From Flavobacterium sp. AED (GTDB lineage: Bacteria; Bacteroidota; Bacteroidia; Flavobacteriales; Flavobacteriaceae), in contig NZ_JSYM01000001.1 in the NCBI RefSeq assembly GCF_000812945.1, positions 992,001 through 1,056,000 on the forward strand: a stretch of DNA of 64,000 bases. Direction: 5' to 3'. Shown in pieces: positions 27,018 to 34,906 of the stretch (within the stretch, counting starts at the first letter, position 1; each line of letters opens with the position of its first letter). Under the pieces are notes generated by a model that saw nothing but the letters and a program-made list of their open reading frames with translations, did no database searches and had not been told where the DNA came from. The position numbers and the translations under genes were made by a program.

Positions 27018-27025
27018 CAAAATTA
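27018..27025 (-). promoter_or_regulatory. Candidate -7 element of hemA operon
   Basis: The minus strand reads TAATTTTG, a match to TAnnTTTG, 25 bp upstream of the preferred hemA start. No clear -33 TTTG is at the standard spacing. Confidence 0.4.
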
Positions 27026-27093
27026 TGACTATAGTATTTATAAAAGTAACGCTAGAAGTTCTTTTTGTATCGTTAAATGATTTTTTAATTCTA

Positions 27094-27127
27094 TTTGCCT
27101 ATTTTATTGTAAAAAATTCTATTTTTG
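27094..27127 (+). promoter_or_regulatory. Promoter of the AraC-type regulator gene
   Basis: TTTG (27094-27097), 22 bp, TATTTTTG (27120-27127). Both elements match the flavobacterial promoter. The expected leader is about 85-90 nt. Confidence 0.55.
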
Positions 27128-27220
27128 TAGTGAAATCAAGTAGTTATAAATCACTTATTTAGAGTAGTTCTAAACAAATTATACTGATAAATATCATATT
27201 TTTAATTTAAAAATGTCGCT

Positions 27221-28096
27221 ATGGGGTCACAAGAAATTATTAAAATTGAAGATGATTTCACGCTTATTCGTTTTCAAAATGACAGTGCTGAGGCTTTTAA
27301 TGCTCAACGCGAAGTCAGTAGTGGGCTGATTCAGTTTCATTTTGGATTAAAGGGAAGTGCCAAGTTCATCTTCAATCAAGGGAACTATGCTTTGGAACTA
27401 AAAGAAGAAAAGTCGTTGCTTTTATACAATCCTCAGAAAGAATTGCCTTTGAATCTGGAGTTAGCGCCAAATTCCTGGGTGATTTCTGTGATTATTTCGA
27501 TCAAAAAGTTCCACGCTTTGTTTTCGACAGAAGCTGATTATATCACCTTTTTAAGTGCGGATAATAAGGACAAAAAATATTATAACGAAGGAAATATCAG
27601 TCCGTCGATGGCAATTGTTTTATCTCAATTGTTCCATTACAGTTTGCATCCGTCCATAAAAAACCTGTATTACAAAGGGAAAGGATATGAATTATTGAGT
27701 TTGTATTTTAACCGAACTGAAGATCCAAACGCGGAACAATGTCCGTTTTTAATAGACGAGGATAATGTAATGAAAATTAAAAAAGCTAAGGAAATCATCA
27801 TTGCTAATATGGCCGAACCACCCGGATTACAGGAATTGGCGGATGAAATAGGTTTGAATCTAAAGAAACTAAAAATGGGTTTCAAACAAATTTATGGCGA
27901 TACCGTTTATGGTTTTCTATTTGATTACAAAATGGATTTTGCCCGAAAATTACTGGACAGTGGTTCCTATAATGTAAACGAAGTAGGATTGAAAATTGGC
28001 TACAGCACCGGAAGTCATTTTATAGCGGCGTTCAAAAAGAAATTTGCAACCACGCCCAAAAAATATTTGATGTCAATCAACCCAAATATGCAATAA
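27221..28096 (+). CDS. AraC-family transcriptional regulator
   Basis: The 291-residue protein has an N-terminal sensing domain (about 1-175) and a C-terminal double helix-turn-helix (about 185-285). LQELADEIGLNLKKLKMGFK is in the first HTH and VNEVGLKIGYSTGSHFIAAF in the second, with a typical KKYL end. The layout resembles PchR/iron-type AraC regulators. It lies exactly between the divergent hemA operon and hemH, so control of haem synthesis is a reasonable inference. The ligand is unknown. Confidence 0.88.
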   Translation: MGSQEIIKIEDDFTLIRFQNDSAEAFNAQREVSSGLIQFHFGLKGSAKFIFNQGNYALELKEEKSLLLYNPQKELPLNLELAPNSWVISVIISIKKFHALFSTEADYITFLSADNKDKKYYNEGNISPSMAIVLSQLFHYSLHPSIKNLYYKGKGYELLSLYFNRTEDPNAEQCPFLIDEDNVMKIKKAKEIIIANMAEPPGLQELADEIGLNLKKLKMGFKQIYGDTVYGFLFDYKMDFARKLLDSGSYNVNEVGLKIGYSTGSHFIAAFKKKFATTPKKYLMSINPNMQ

Positions 28097-28145
28097 AGAA
28101 TTGATTTCTTATATTAAACAATAAATAAAAAATAGTTAATCCCAA

Positions 28146-28175
28146 TTTATAAAAAAGTAAGTTTATTTACTTTTG
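28146..28175 (+). promoter_or_regulatory. Candidate promoter of hemH operon
   Basis: TTTA (28146-28149), 18 bp, TACTTTTG (28168-28175). The -7 is a full match and the -33 partial. Transcription would include the hairpin at 28188. Confidence 0.5.
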
Positions 28176-28187
28176 TACCTAGATTCC

Positions 28188-28203
28188 TCATTCTTCGGAA
28201 TGA
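28188..28203 (+). repeat. UUCG hairpin in the hemH leader
   Basis: TCATTC-TTCG-GAATGA forms a perfect 6-bp stem with a UUCG tetraloop, 25 bp before the hemH start codon. It looks like a short dispersed repeat fragment or a leader stabiliser; no T-run follows, so it is not a terminator. Confidence 0.5.
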
Positions 28204-28227
28204 CAATAATGAAAAAAAATATAATTT

Positions 28228-29283
28228 ATGAAAGGTGTATTATTAGTAAATCTTGGTTCTCCAGAAAGCCCAACTCCAAAAGATGTAAAACCCTATTTAG
28301 ACGAATTTTTAATGGACAAATACGTAATTGACGTTCCGTTTTTGTTGCGAGCATTACTTGTTCGTGGAATAATTTTACAAACAAGACCTAAAAAATCTGC
28401 CGCCGCTTACGCAAAAATATGGTGGGACGAAGGTTCGCCGCTTGTGGTTATTTCCAAAAGAATGCACGCCAAAGTAAAACAATTAGTTGATGTTCCTGTT
28501 TCATTAGCGATGCGTTATGGAAATCCATCTTTATTATCTGGTTTACAAGAACTGCACGATAAAGGCGTAAATGAAGTATTGCTTTTTCCTTTGTATCCAC
28601 AACATGCGATGGCATCCACGACTACCATTCTGGAATTAGCCGAAGACTTGCGTAAAAAGCACTTTCCGGAAATGAAATTTACCATCGTTCCTGCATTTTA
28701 TAACAAACCGGATTATTTAAAAAACCTGGCTGATTCTATTAAAGATCACTTAGAAGGTTTTGAATACGATCATTTGTTATTCTCATACCACGGAATTCCA
28801 GAGCGTCACATTCGTAAGACGGACATCACTAAATCACATTGTAAAATTGACGGTTCCTGTTGTAACACGCCTTCACCGGCACATGAATTTTGCTACCGTC
28901 ACCAATGTTACGAAACCACAAAACAAGTTGTAAAATTACTTGGAATTCCGGAAGGAAAATACAGCCAGACATTTCAATCTCGATTGGCAGGAGACAAATG
29001 GTTGACGCCTTACACTGATGTAGAAGTGAATAAAATGCCCGAAAAAGGGATTAAAAAACTTGCCGTTGTAACACCCGCATTCGTATCCGATTGTTTGGAG
29101 ACTTTGGAAGAAATTGCCATGGAAGCCAATCATCAGTTTAAAGAGCACGGAGGTCAAGAATTTTTGGCAATTCCTTGTTTGAATGACAGCGACGATTGGT
29201 GTAAAACCGTGAGTAACTGGATTACAAATTGGTCCAATGCATCTACATCAGTCAAAGTTGACTCCGAAAAAATAAACGCTTAA
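28228..29283 (+). CDS. hemH: Ferrochelatase
   Basis: The 351-residue enzyme begins MKGVLLVNLGSPESPTPKDV. It has LAMRYGNPSL and the catalytic LLFSYHGIPERH (His). TFQSRLAGDKWLTPYT and VVTPAFVSDCLETLEEI follow. It inserts Fe2+ into protoporphyrin IX. Between the catalytic histidine and the conserved helix is an insert with five cysteines (HCKIDGSCCN and EFCYRHQC), a segment absent from E. coli HemH. The gene abuts the MATE gene with no gap (TAA then ATG). Confidence 0.95.
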   Translation: MKGVLLVNLGSPESPTPKDVKPYLDEFLMDKYVIDVPFLLRALLVRGIILQTRPKKSAAAYAKIWWDEGSPLVVISKRMHAKVKQLVDVPVSLAMRYGNPSLLSGLQELHDKGVNEVLLFPLYPQHAMASTTTILELAEDLRKKHFPEMKFTIVPAFYNKPDYLKNLADSIKDHLEGFEYDHLLFSYHGIPERHIRKTDITKSHCKIDGSCCNTPSPAHEFCYRHQCYETTKQVVKLLGIPEGKYSQTFQSRLAGDKWLTPYTDVEVNKMPEKGIKKLAVVTPAFVSDCLETLEEIAMEANHQFKEHGGQEFLAIPCLNDSDDWCKTVSNWITNWSNASTSVKVDSEKINA

Positions 29284-30642
29284 ATGGCTGTTACCGCCGA
29301 TGAACTAGGAACACAAGACATCAAAAGACTCTTGATAAAACAAGCAGTTCCGTCCTCTATTGGAATTTTATTCATGTCGGTTAATATTTTAATCGACACC
29401 ATTTTTGTTGGACAATGGATTGGTTCTTTAGCTATAGCGGCAGTAACTGTTGTATTACCAATTACCTTCTTGATTTCATCATTGGGAATGGCAATTGGCG
29501 TGGGAGGAGGCTCTGTTCTTTCGAGAGCTTTGGGATCCAATCACAAAGAAAAAGCATTGCACACTTTTGGCAATCAAATCATGATGACGTTTTTATTGTC
29601 CTCTATTTTTGTGCTTATTGGTGTGTTTTTTAGTGATGAAATGCTATTGCTTTTTGGGGCCAAAGGTGAAATAATGAAACCTGCCAAGGATTTTTTCTTT
29701 CCAATTATTCTTTCCGTTCCGTTTTTGGCACTTTGCATGATGGGTAACAATATTATCCGTGCAGAAGGCAAAGCTAAATTTGCCATGATTGCTATGATTA
29801 TTCCTGCTTTTGTAAATATTGCACTGGATGTTCTTTTTATAAAAGTAATGAATTTAGGTATGTTCGGTTCTGCAATGGCTTCAGCAATTTCTTATTTCAT
29901 GTGTTTTGCATTTGTGCTATGGTTTTTTATTTTTAAAAGTGAATTAAAGCTAAAAGCAAGACATTTTAAATTTAAAATTCCCATCGTAAAAGAAATCACA
30001 GAACTGAGTTTTGTAACTTTTTCGAGACAAGGTGTAGTCAGCATTTTGGCCATAATCCTGAATCATACTTTATACATTTACGGAGGTGAACAATCAATAG
30101 CAATCTATGGTATTGTTAGTAGAATGTTGATGTTTGCTTTGTTTCCAATTCTGGGAATCACGCAAGGTTTCCTTCCCATTGCCGGATTTAACTATGGCGC
30201 AATGAATTATGAAAGAGTCAAGGAAAGTGTCCTGCTTTCCATAAAATATGCTGCTTTTTTAGCCACGCTTATTTTTATTGTCATTTTGATTTTTGCCAGA
30301 CCAATAGTAGCCATCTTTACCAAAGATTCATTAGTGATTGCTCAAACCCCTGAGGCGTTGCGCTGGGTTTTTGCGGCTTCACCAATCATATCGATCCAAT
30401 TAATCGGGGCTGCTTATTTTCAAGCGGCGGGAAAGGCAAAAAAAGCATTGCTTTTGACGTTAAGCAAACAAGGATTTTTCCTAATTCCGTTAGTGCTGAT
30501 TCTCCCAAATTTTTTAGGTATTTTTGGAGTGTGGATTGCATTCCCAATTGCTGATATTTTATCAACGATACTGACAGGCTATTTTCTAAAAAAAGAAATG
30601 AATACTAAATTTACAAAAACCACCGATGGATCAATACTATAA
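29284..30642 (+). CDS. MATE-family efflux transporter
   Basis: The 452-residue protein has 12 predicted helices and MATE hallmarks. IPSSIG-type AVPSSIGILFMSVNILIDTIFVGQW is at the start (about residues 19-43) and GVGGGSVLSRALG follows. The second half repeats the fold, with TFSRQGVVSILAIILNHTLY and QGFLPIAGFNYGA. It exports a cationic compound or metabolite against sodium or protons. It starts one base after hemH and overlaps hemJ by 17 bp, so it is co-expressed with late haem genes. Export of a porphyrin is possible but only a guess from position. Confidence 0.9.
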   Translation: MAVTADELGTQDIKRLLIKQAVPSSIGILFMSVNILIDTIFVGQWIGSLAIAAVTVVLPITFLISSLGMAIGVGGGSVLSRALGSNHKEKALHTFGNQIMMTFLLSSIFVLIGVFFSDEMLLLFGAKGEIMKPAKDFFFPIILSVPFLALCMMGNNIIRAEGKAKFAMIAMIIPAFVNIALDVLFIKVMNLGMFGSAMASAISYFMCFAFVLWFFIFKSELKLKARHFKFKIPIVKEITELSFVTFSRQGVVSILAIILNHTLYIYGGEQSIAIYGIVSRMLMFALFPILGITQGFLPIAGFNYGAMNYERVKESVLLSIKYAAFLATLIFIVILIFARPIVAIFTKDSLVIAQTPEALRWVFAASPIISIQLIGAAYFQAAGKAKKALLLTLSKQGFFLIPLVLILPNFLGIFGVWIAFPIADILSTILTGYFLKKEMNTKFTKTTDGSIL

Positions 30643-31183
30643 TTATCTCAAATCATTACACCTCATCTTTGTAATCACATGGTTTGTAGGTCTATTTAAT
30701 ATTGTACGATTATTTGTTTACCAAATAGAAGCGGCAGATAAACCCTCGCCTGAAAAAGAAATTTTACAAAAACAATTTAAAATAATGACCTACCGCATGT
30801 GGTATATCATCACTTGGCCTTCGGCAGTTTTAGCGAGTATTTTTGCATTTTGGATGTTGTTATTTACTGAATTAGGTCACGCTTGGCTACAAATGCCTTG
30901 GATGCATATAAAACTTGGCTTTGTATTTGTATTGTATTTATACCATGCAAAATGTCATCAAATTTTCAAGCAATTGCAAAATAATCAAGTCAATTATACT
31001 TCGAACTTCATGCGTTTGTGGAATGAGGGTGCGACAATAATCCTTTTTGCAGTGGTTTTTTTAGTTATTCTAAAAAATGCTTTTAACTGGATTTATGGCG
31101 TAATAGGAATAATTTTGTTTTCTGTTTTGATAATGCTAGGTTTTAAATTTTATAAAAAAATCAGAGAAAGAAATCAATCTTAA
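30626..31183 (+). CDS. hemJ: Protoporphyrinogen IX oxidase, HemJ type
   Basis: The 185-residue inner-membrane protein of about four to five helices shows the HemJ/UPF0093 pattern. LKSLHLIFVITWFVGLFNIVRL contains the conserved His and Arg (residues 9-30). MTYRMWYIITWPSAV, WMHIKLGFVFVLYLYHAKCH and RLWNEGATIILFAVVFLVILK follow. It oxidises protoporphyrinogen IX to protoporphyrin IX, the step between HemF and HemH. Its presence beside hemH makes the assignment secure even though the family was recognised late. Confidence 0.9.
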   Translation: MDQYYNYLKSLHLIFVITWFVGLFNIVRLFVYQIEAADKPSPEKEILQKQFKIMTYRMWYIITWPSAVLASIFAFWMLLFTELGHAWLQMPWMHIKLGFVFVLYLYHAKCHQIFKQLQNNQVNYTSNFMRLWNEGATIILFAVVFLVILKNAFNWIYGVIGIILFSVLIMLGFKFYKKIRERNQS

Positions 31184-31184
31184 T

Positions 31185-32657
31185 ATGCTAAAAAACTTCA
31201 AAATATCGATGCTTTCTTTACGAATCAGGATTTTCCTTTCGATGATTGTATTGATAGTTATGGCATCTATATTATTGGCATCTATTTCTATTATTCAATT
31301 TAAAAATGAAGCCAAAGAATACCATCAAGAACGTTTAGAACGTAAAGAAGATGCTATAAAAGAACACATCAATTATGTGCTTTCTACTACAACTTATCCG
31401 TTAACAACGAAGAATTTAGGCTTAATTTTCAAAGATAAAATTCACGAATTAGCACAAATCCACAATATTGAAATCAACATTTACAGTCTGGACGGAAAAC
31501 TGTTGAAATCCTCAAAAGAATCATTTTCAGTAGATAAAGTATCTCCTCCTATACCAAAATACATTCTTAAACTAGTTCGTTCTTCCATTGAAAAAAGATA
31601 CGTTGATATTAAAACAATCAATGGAGTCAAGAATCGTTCTTCATACAGCCAGATTAAGGACGATAAGTTTAAACCACTTGGTATTTTGAATTTGCCTTAT
31701 GTAGAAGATGACGGCTTTTATGAAAACGAATTAAATAGTTTCCTCATCCGTTTGGGACAAGTATATTCATTTATGCTGATTGTTGCATTTGCATTGGCTT
31801 ATTTCCTTTCCACTTACATCACTAAATCTTTAAAAACAATTTCAGATAAACTAAGCGAAACCAGCTTAAATCAAAAAAACGAAAAAATCCTGTTAGAAGC
31901 CAGCAGCAAAGAAATCAATTTATTGATAAAGGCATACAACGCGATGGTTGATGAATTGGAAAAAAGCGCCATAAAACTAGCCCAAAGCGAACGGGAAGAA
32001 GCTTGGCGCGAAATGGCAAAACAAGTAGCGCATGAAATCAAGAATCCGCTTACGCCAATGCGACTAACGGTACAGAGTTTTCAAAGAAAATTTAATCCAA
32101 ATGATGCAGATATAAAACAAAAGATGAAGGATTATTCCGAAACTTTGATACAACAAATTGACACAATGAATGCAGTTGCTTCTGCATTCTCGAATTTTGC
32201 TTCGATGCCGGCACAACAAAATGAAACCTTAAATGTGGTAGAGGTTGTGGATCTGGCAATGGATATTTTCAATGAAGAGTATATCGTATTTGAAAGTGAT
32301 TCCCCCGAAATTATTTCGAAAGTAGACCGAACCCAACTCATCCGTATTATTACAAATTTGGTTAAAAATGCGATTCAATCCATTCCTGAAAACCAAGAAA
32401 AAAAATCAATTATTGTAACGGTAAAAAAAGACTTAAACAACGTTCTTATTACTGTTATGGATAACGGAATAGGGATTCAACCGAAAGACATCAGCCGCAT
32501 ATTCGAACCTAAATTCACCACCAAAAGCAGTGGAATGGGTCTTGGTCTTGGTATTATCAAAAACATTATCGAAAATTATAAAGGAACGATTACCTTTGAT
32601 ACTGAATTTGGAAAAGGAACCACTTTTACGGTTTCACTTCCAATAATTAACTCCTAA
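31185..32657 (+). CDS. Sensor histidine kinase (orphan, HAMP type)
   Basis: The 490-residue protein has a transmembrane helix near residues 13-35, a periplasmic sensor segment (about 36-185), a second helix (about 190-208) and a HAMP-like linker. The H-box is EMAKQVAHEIKNPLTPMRL. The ATPase domain has NLVKNAIQSIP, MDNGIGI and GMGLGLGIIKNIIE. The N/G boxes are complete, so it should be active. No response regulator gene is adjacent. It starts one base after hemJ and is followed 10 bp later by a crotonase, so it belongs to the hemH operon. The signal is unknown. Confidence 0.9.
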   Translation: MLKNFKISMLSLRIRIFLSMIVLIVMASILLASISIIQFKNEAKEYHQERLERKEDAIKEHINYVLSTTTYPLTTKNLGLIFKDKIHELAQIHNIEINIYSLDGKLLKSSKESFSVDKVSPPIPKYILKLVRSSIEKRYVDIKTINGVKNRSSYSQIKDDKFKPLGILNLPYVEDDGFYENELNSFLIRLGQVYSFMLIVAFALAYFLSTYITKSLKTISDKLSETSLNQKNEKILLEASSKEINLLIKAYNAMVDELEKSAIKLAQSEREEAWREMAKQVAHEIKNPLTPMRLTVQSFQRKFNPNDADIKQKMKDYSETLIQQIDTMNAVASAFSNFASMPAQQNETLNVVEVVDLAMDIFNEEYIVFESDSPEIISKVDRTQLIRIITNLVKNAIQSIPENQEKKSIIVTVKKDLNNVLITVMDNGIGIQPKDISRIFEPKFTTKSSGMGLGLGIIKNIIENYKGTITFDTEFGKGTTFTVSLPIINS

Positions 32658-32667
32658 AATTACAATC

Positions 32668-33450
32668 ATGAATTACGAAAATATTTTAATTACAACAGAG
32701 AATAATACTGCAACAATTACCGTTAATCGTCCTACAAAACTAAATGCTTTAAACAAAGCTACCATTACTGATTTGTATAAAGCATTCAAAACATTGGGGA
32801 AAAACAATGAAATTCGTGCTATTATTCTAACTGGAAGTGGTGAAAAAGCTTTTGTTGCTGGTGCTGATATTGCTGAATTTGCTAATTTTTCTATCGAAGA
32901 AGGAATGCAATTAGCTGCTGAAGGACAGGAAAAATTATTTGATTTTATAGAAAATCTTAAAACTCCCGTTATCGCAGCAATCAATGGTTTTGCATTAGGT
33001 GGCGGGTTAGAATTAGCGATGGCATGTCATTTCAGAGTCGCTTCAGAAAATGCAAAAATGGGCTTGCCTGAAGTTTCCCTTGGACTTATTCCTGGCTATG
33101 GCGGAACGCAACGTTTACCACAATTGATAGGAAAAGGACGTGCCATGGAAATGATCATGACAGCAGGAATGGTAACTGCTCAAGATGCTTACAGAACTGG
33201 ATTAGTAAATCACGTCGTACCTGAAGCAGAACTTTTAGATTACTGTAGTAATCTTGCACAAAGAATAATAAAAAACTCACCATACGCAATTGGTAAAGCT
33301 ATAAAAGCAATCAATGCCAATTTCAAAGAAGGCAAAAATGGCTATGAAACCGAAATAAAAGCTTTTGGAAAATGTTTTGGAACCAAAGATTTTAAAGAAG
33401 GAACAACGGCATTTCTAGAAAAAAGAAAAGCTGCGTTTACTGGGAAATAA
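32668..33450 (+). CDS. Enoyl-CoA hydratase/isomerase (crotonase) family protein
   Basis: The 260-residue protein has the crotonase oxyanion-hole motifs AGADIAEF (residues 66-73) and NGFALGGGLELAMACHFR. The catalytic glutamates lie in ALGGGLE and in GLPEVSLGLIPGYGGTQRLP. Both are kept, so it should hydrate short-chain enoyl-CoAs such as crotonyl-CoA. It may serve fatty or amino acid breakdown with other genes elsewhere. It is the last gene of the hemH-MATE-hemJ-kinase run and has a terminator. Confidence 0.9.
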   Translation: MNYENILITTENNTATITVNRPTKLNALNKATITDLYKAFKTLGKNNEIRAIILTGSGEKAFVAGADIAEFANFSIEEGMQLAAEGQEKLFDFIENLKTPVIAAINGFALGGGLELAMACHFRVASENAKMGLPEVSLGLIPGYGGTQRLPQLIGKGRAMEMIMTAGMVTAQDAYRTGLVNHVVPEAELLDYCSNLAQRIIKNSPYAIGKAIKAINANFKEGKNGYETEIKAFGKCFGTKDFKEGTTAFLEKRKAAFTGK

Positions 33451-33455
33451 TAACA

Positions 33456-33482
33456 AAAGAGAGCCATATTGGTTCTCTTTTT
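33456..33482 (+). terminator. Intrinsic terminator
   Basis: AAAGAGAGCC (33456-33465) pairs with GGTTCTCTTT (33471-33480), with one G-T pair, followed by T's. It ends the hemH-to-crotonase operon. Confidence 0.8.
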
Positions 33483-33547
33483 AGTTTACAAGTGATTGCA
33501 TTTAAAATAATCTTTGCTCAAAAACGGATTGTTTGATTTACATAACT

Positions 33548-33555
33548 TAATTTTG
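33548..33555 (+). promoter_or_regulatory. Candidate -7 element
   Basis: TAATTTTG matches TAnnTTTG, 40 bp before the ATG at 33596. There is no good -33 element. Confidence 0.4.
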
Positions 33556-33595
33556 CAAACCCGTTTCGGAATATAACACCATCTAAAATTTAATT

Positions 33596-34000
33596 ATGTC
33601 CTTTCAACCAGTATTTGCTCAATTTTGGGAAAAAGTAAAAGAAAGCATTCAAAATGGCACTTACGCCAAATTAACGCTAGCCAAAACCATTGGTGATACG
33701 GAACTGAAAAATATTTATGTACGTCCGGTTTTATTAGAAAATGACGTTTTTAGTCTGTCAGTTACTGCACGTTATAAAACGGAAGAAGTAGAAAGTTTCC
33801 ACACACTCGATGAAGCTTTTATTATATTGGCTCCCTATATGAACAATCCCTTTTTGACAGCTTTGCTGTTTACTACGGAGAATGATATCACCTTTAAACT
33901 CAATAAAAAAAGAGTAGGAAGCATTATTGAGCAAGCGCCAACTTTTAAAAATGCTTCGGATGTAATTATAGAAATGAAATCCAAAGGGATTTCGATTTAA
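33596..34000 (+). CDS. Unknown 134-residue protein
   Basis: The soluble protein reads MSFQPVFAQFWEKVKESIQNG, then a strand-rich centre (KLTLAKTIGDTELKNIYVRPV, SLSVTARYKTEEVESF) and LLFTTENDITFKLNKKRVGS. This pattern reminds me of the N-terminal domain found ahead of some class I SAM-dependent methyltransferases of Bacteroidota. Here it stops after about 134 residues, with no methyltransferase domain behind it. It may be a stand-alone small protein or a remnant. It has its own -7 element and is followed by a palindrome. I do not assign a function. Confidence 0.65.
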   Translation: MSFQPVFAQFWEKVKESIQNGTYAKLTLAKTIGDTELKNIYVRPVLLENDVFSLSVTARYKTEEVESFHTLDEAFIILAPYMNNPFLTALLFTTENDITFKLNKKRVGSIIEQAPTFKNASDVIIEMKSKGISI

Positions 34001-34014
34001 GATATTTGATTAAT

Positions 34015-34030
34015 CCCGATAGCTATCGGG
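34015..34030. repeat. Short palindromic repeat
   Basis: CCCGATAGCTATCGGG is a perfect 16-bp palindrome, followed by ACTGATTTTT. It lies between convergent genes (33596+ and 34107-) and may act as a terminator. Similar CCCGAW-centred palindromes occur at 36899-36914 (inside rnpA). Confidence 0.7.
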
Positions 34031-34106
34031 ACTGATTTTTGATTTAAAAAACCAGCAATCGAAAAAAGATATGAAATTTAAAATCGTTTATCCGCAATCA
34101 AAAATC

Positions 34107-34760
34107 CTATTTCTCCCCTTCCCATTCTGCATAAAACTGTGAAATGAAACCTTCCATATAACGGTGTCTTTCCTTTGCAATTTGTTTTCCGGTTTGGGTA
34201 TTCATTTTATCTTTTAAGAGCAATAACTTTTCATAAAAATGATTGATAGTTGGAGAATCACTCTTCTTGTATTCTTCCTTTGTCATCCTTGTGTTTGGAG
34301 CTATTTTAGGGTCATAGAGCGTTCTGTTTTTAAATCCGCCATAATTGAATGCTCTTGCAATTCCAATGGCGCCAATGGCGTCTAATCGATCTGCGTCCTG
34401 AACAACATACAGTTCTATTGAAGAGAATTTCTTTTCGAAATTGCCTCCTCTGTACGAGATGTTTTCAATGATATTCACCACATGAACGATAATCTCTTCA
34501 TCAACATTTTCTAATTCTAAAAATTCCCGAGCAATTTTAGGACCAATAGTTTCATCTCCATTATGGAATTTACTGTCAGCAATATCATGAAGCAAAGCAC
34601 CAAGTTGCACAATTGTGGTGTCACAAGCTTCGTTTTTAGAAATCAAAATAGCATTTCGATATACTCTTTCGATATGAAACCAGTCATGCCCACCTTCTGC
34701 ATTTTCTAGTTTTGTTTTTACAAAAAGAATTGTTTTACTAATTAAATCGGGGTTATTCAT
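34107..34760 (-). CDS. HD-domain phosphohydrolase
   Basis: From MNNPDLISK (ATG 34760) the protein has 217 residues; a 20-residue upstream extension to 34820 is possible but less likely. The HD motif set is present: GGHDWFHIERVYRNA (first His), LGALLHDIADSKF (HD pair) and VQDADRLDAIGAIGIAR (last Asp). This is the YedJ-like HD subfamily. It should hydrolyse a phosphate ester or nucleotide with a divalent metal, but the substrate is unknown. It stands alone. Confidence 0.88.
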   Translation of the reverse strand: MNNPDLISKTILFVKTKLENAEGGHDWFHIERVYRNAILISKNEACDTTIVQLGALLHDIADSKFHNGDETIGPKIAREFLELENVDEEIIVHVVNIIENISYRGGNFEKKFSSIELYVVQDADRLDAIGAIGIARAFNYGGFKNRTLYDPKIAPNTRMTKEEYKKSDSPTINHFYEKLLLLKDKMNTQTGKQIAKERHRYMEGFISQFYAEWEGEK

Positions 34761-34906
34761 CGTTATGTTTTGTAAAAAAAATGTTGATTTTTTAAGTTCG
34801 AAAACTTCAAAAATCAACATTTGTTAATCAATTTTAAAACTTTATTGCAATTACAATGTCAACTATCAAATCTTGATACTTAATACTAAAATCTCAATAC
34901 TTCAAA

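Noticed and set aside
34821..34906. Repeated 'atctcaatactt' words between the HD and desaturase genes
   Set aside because: They are low-complexity AT-rich DNA with no fixed unit or structure.
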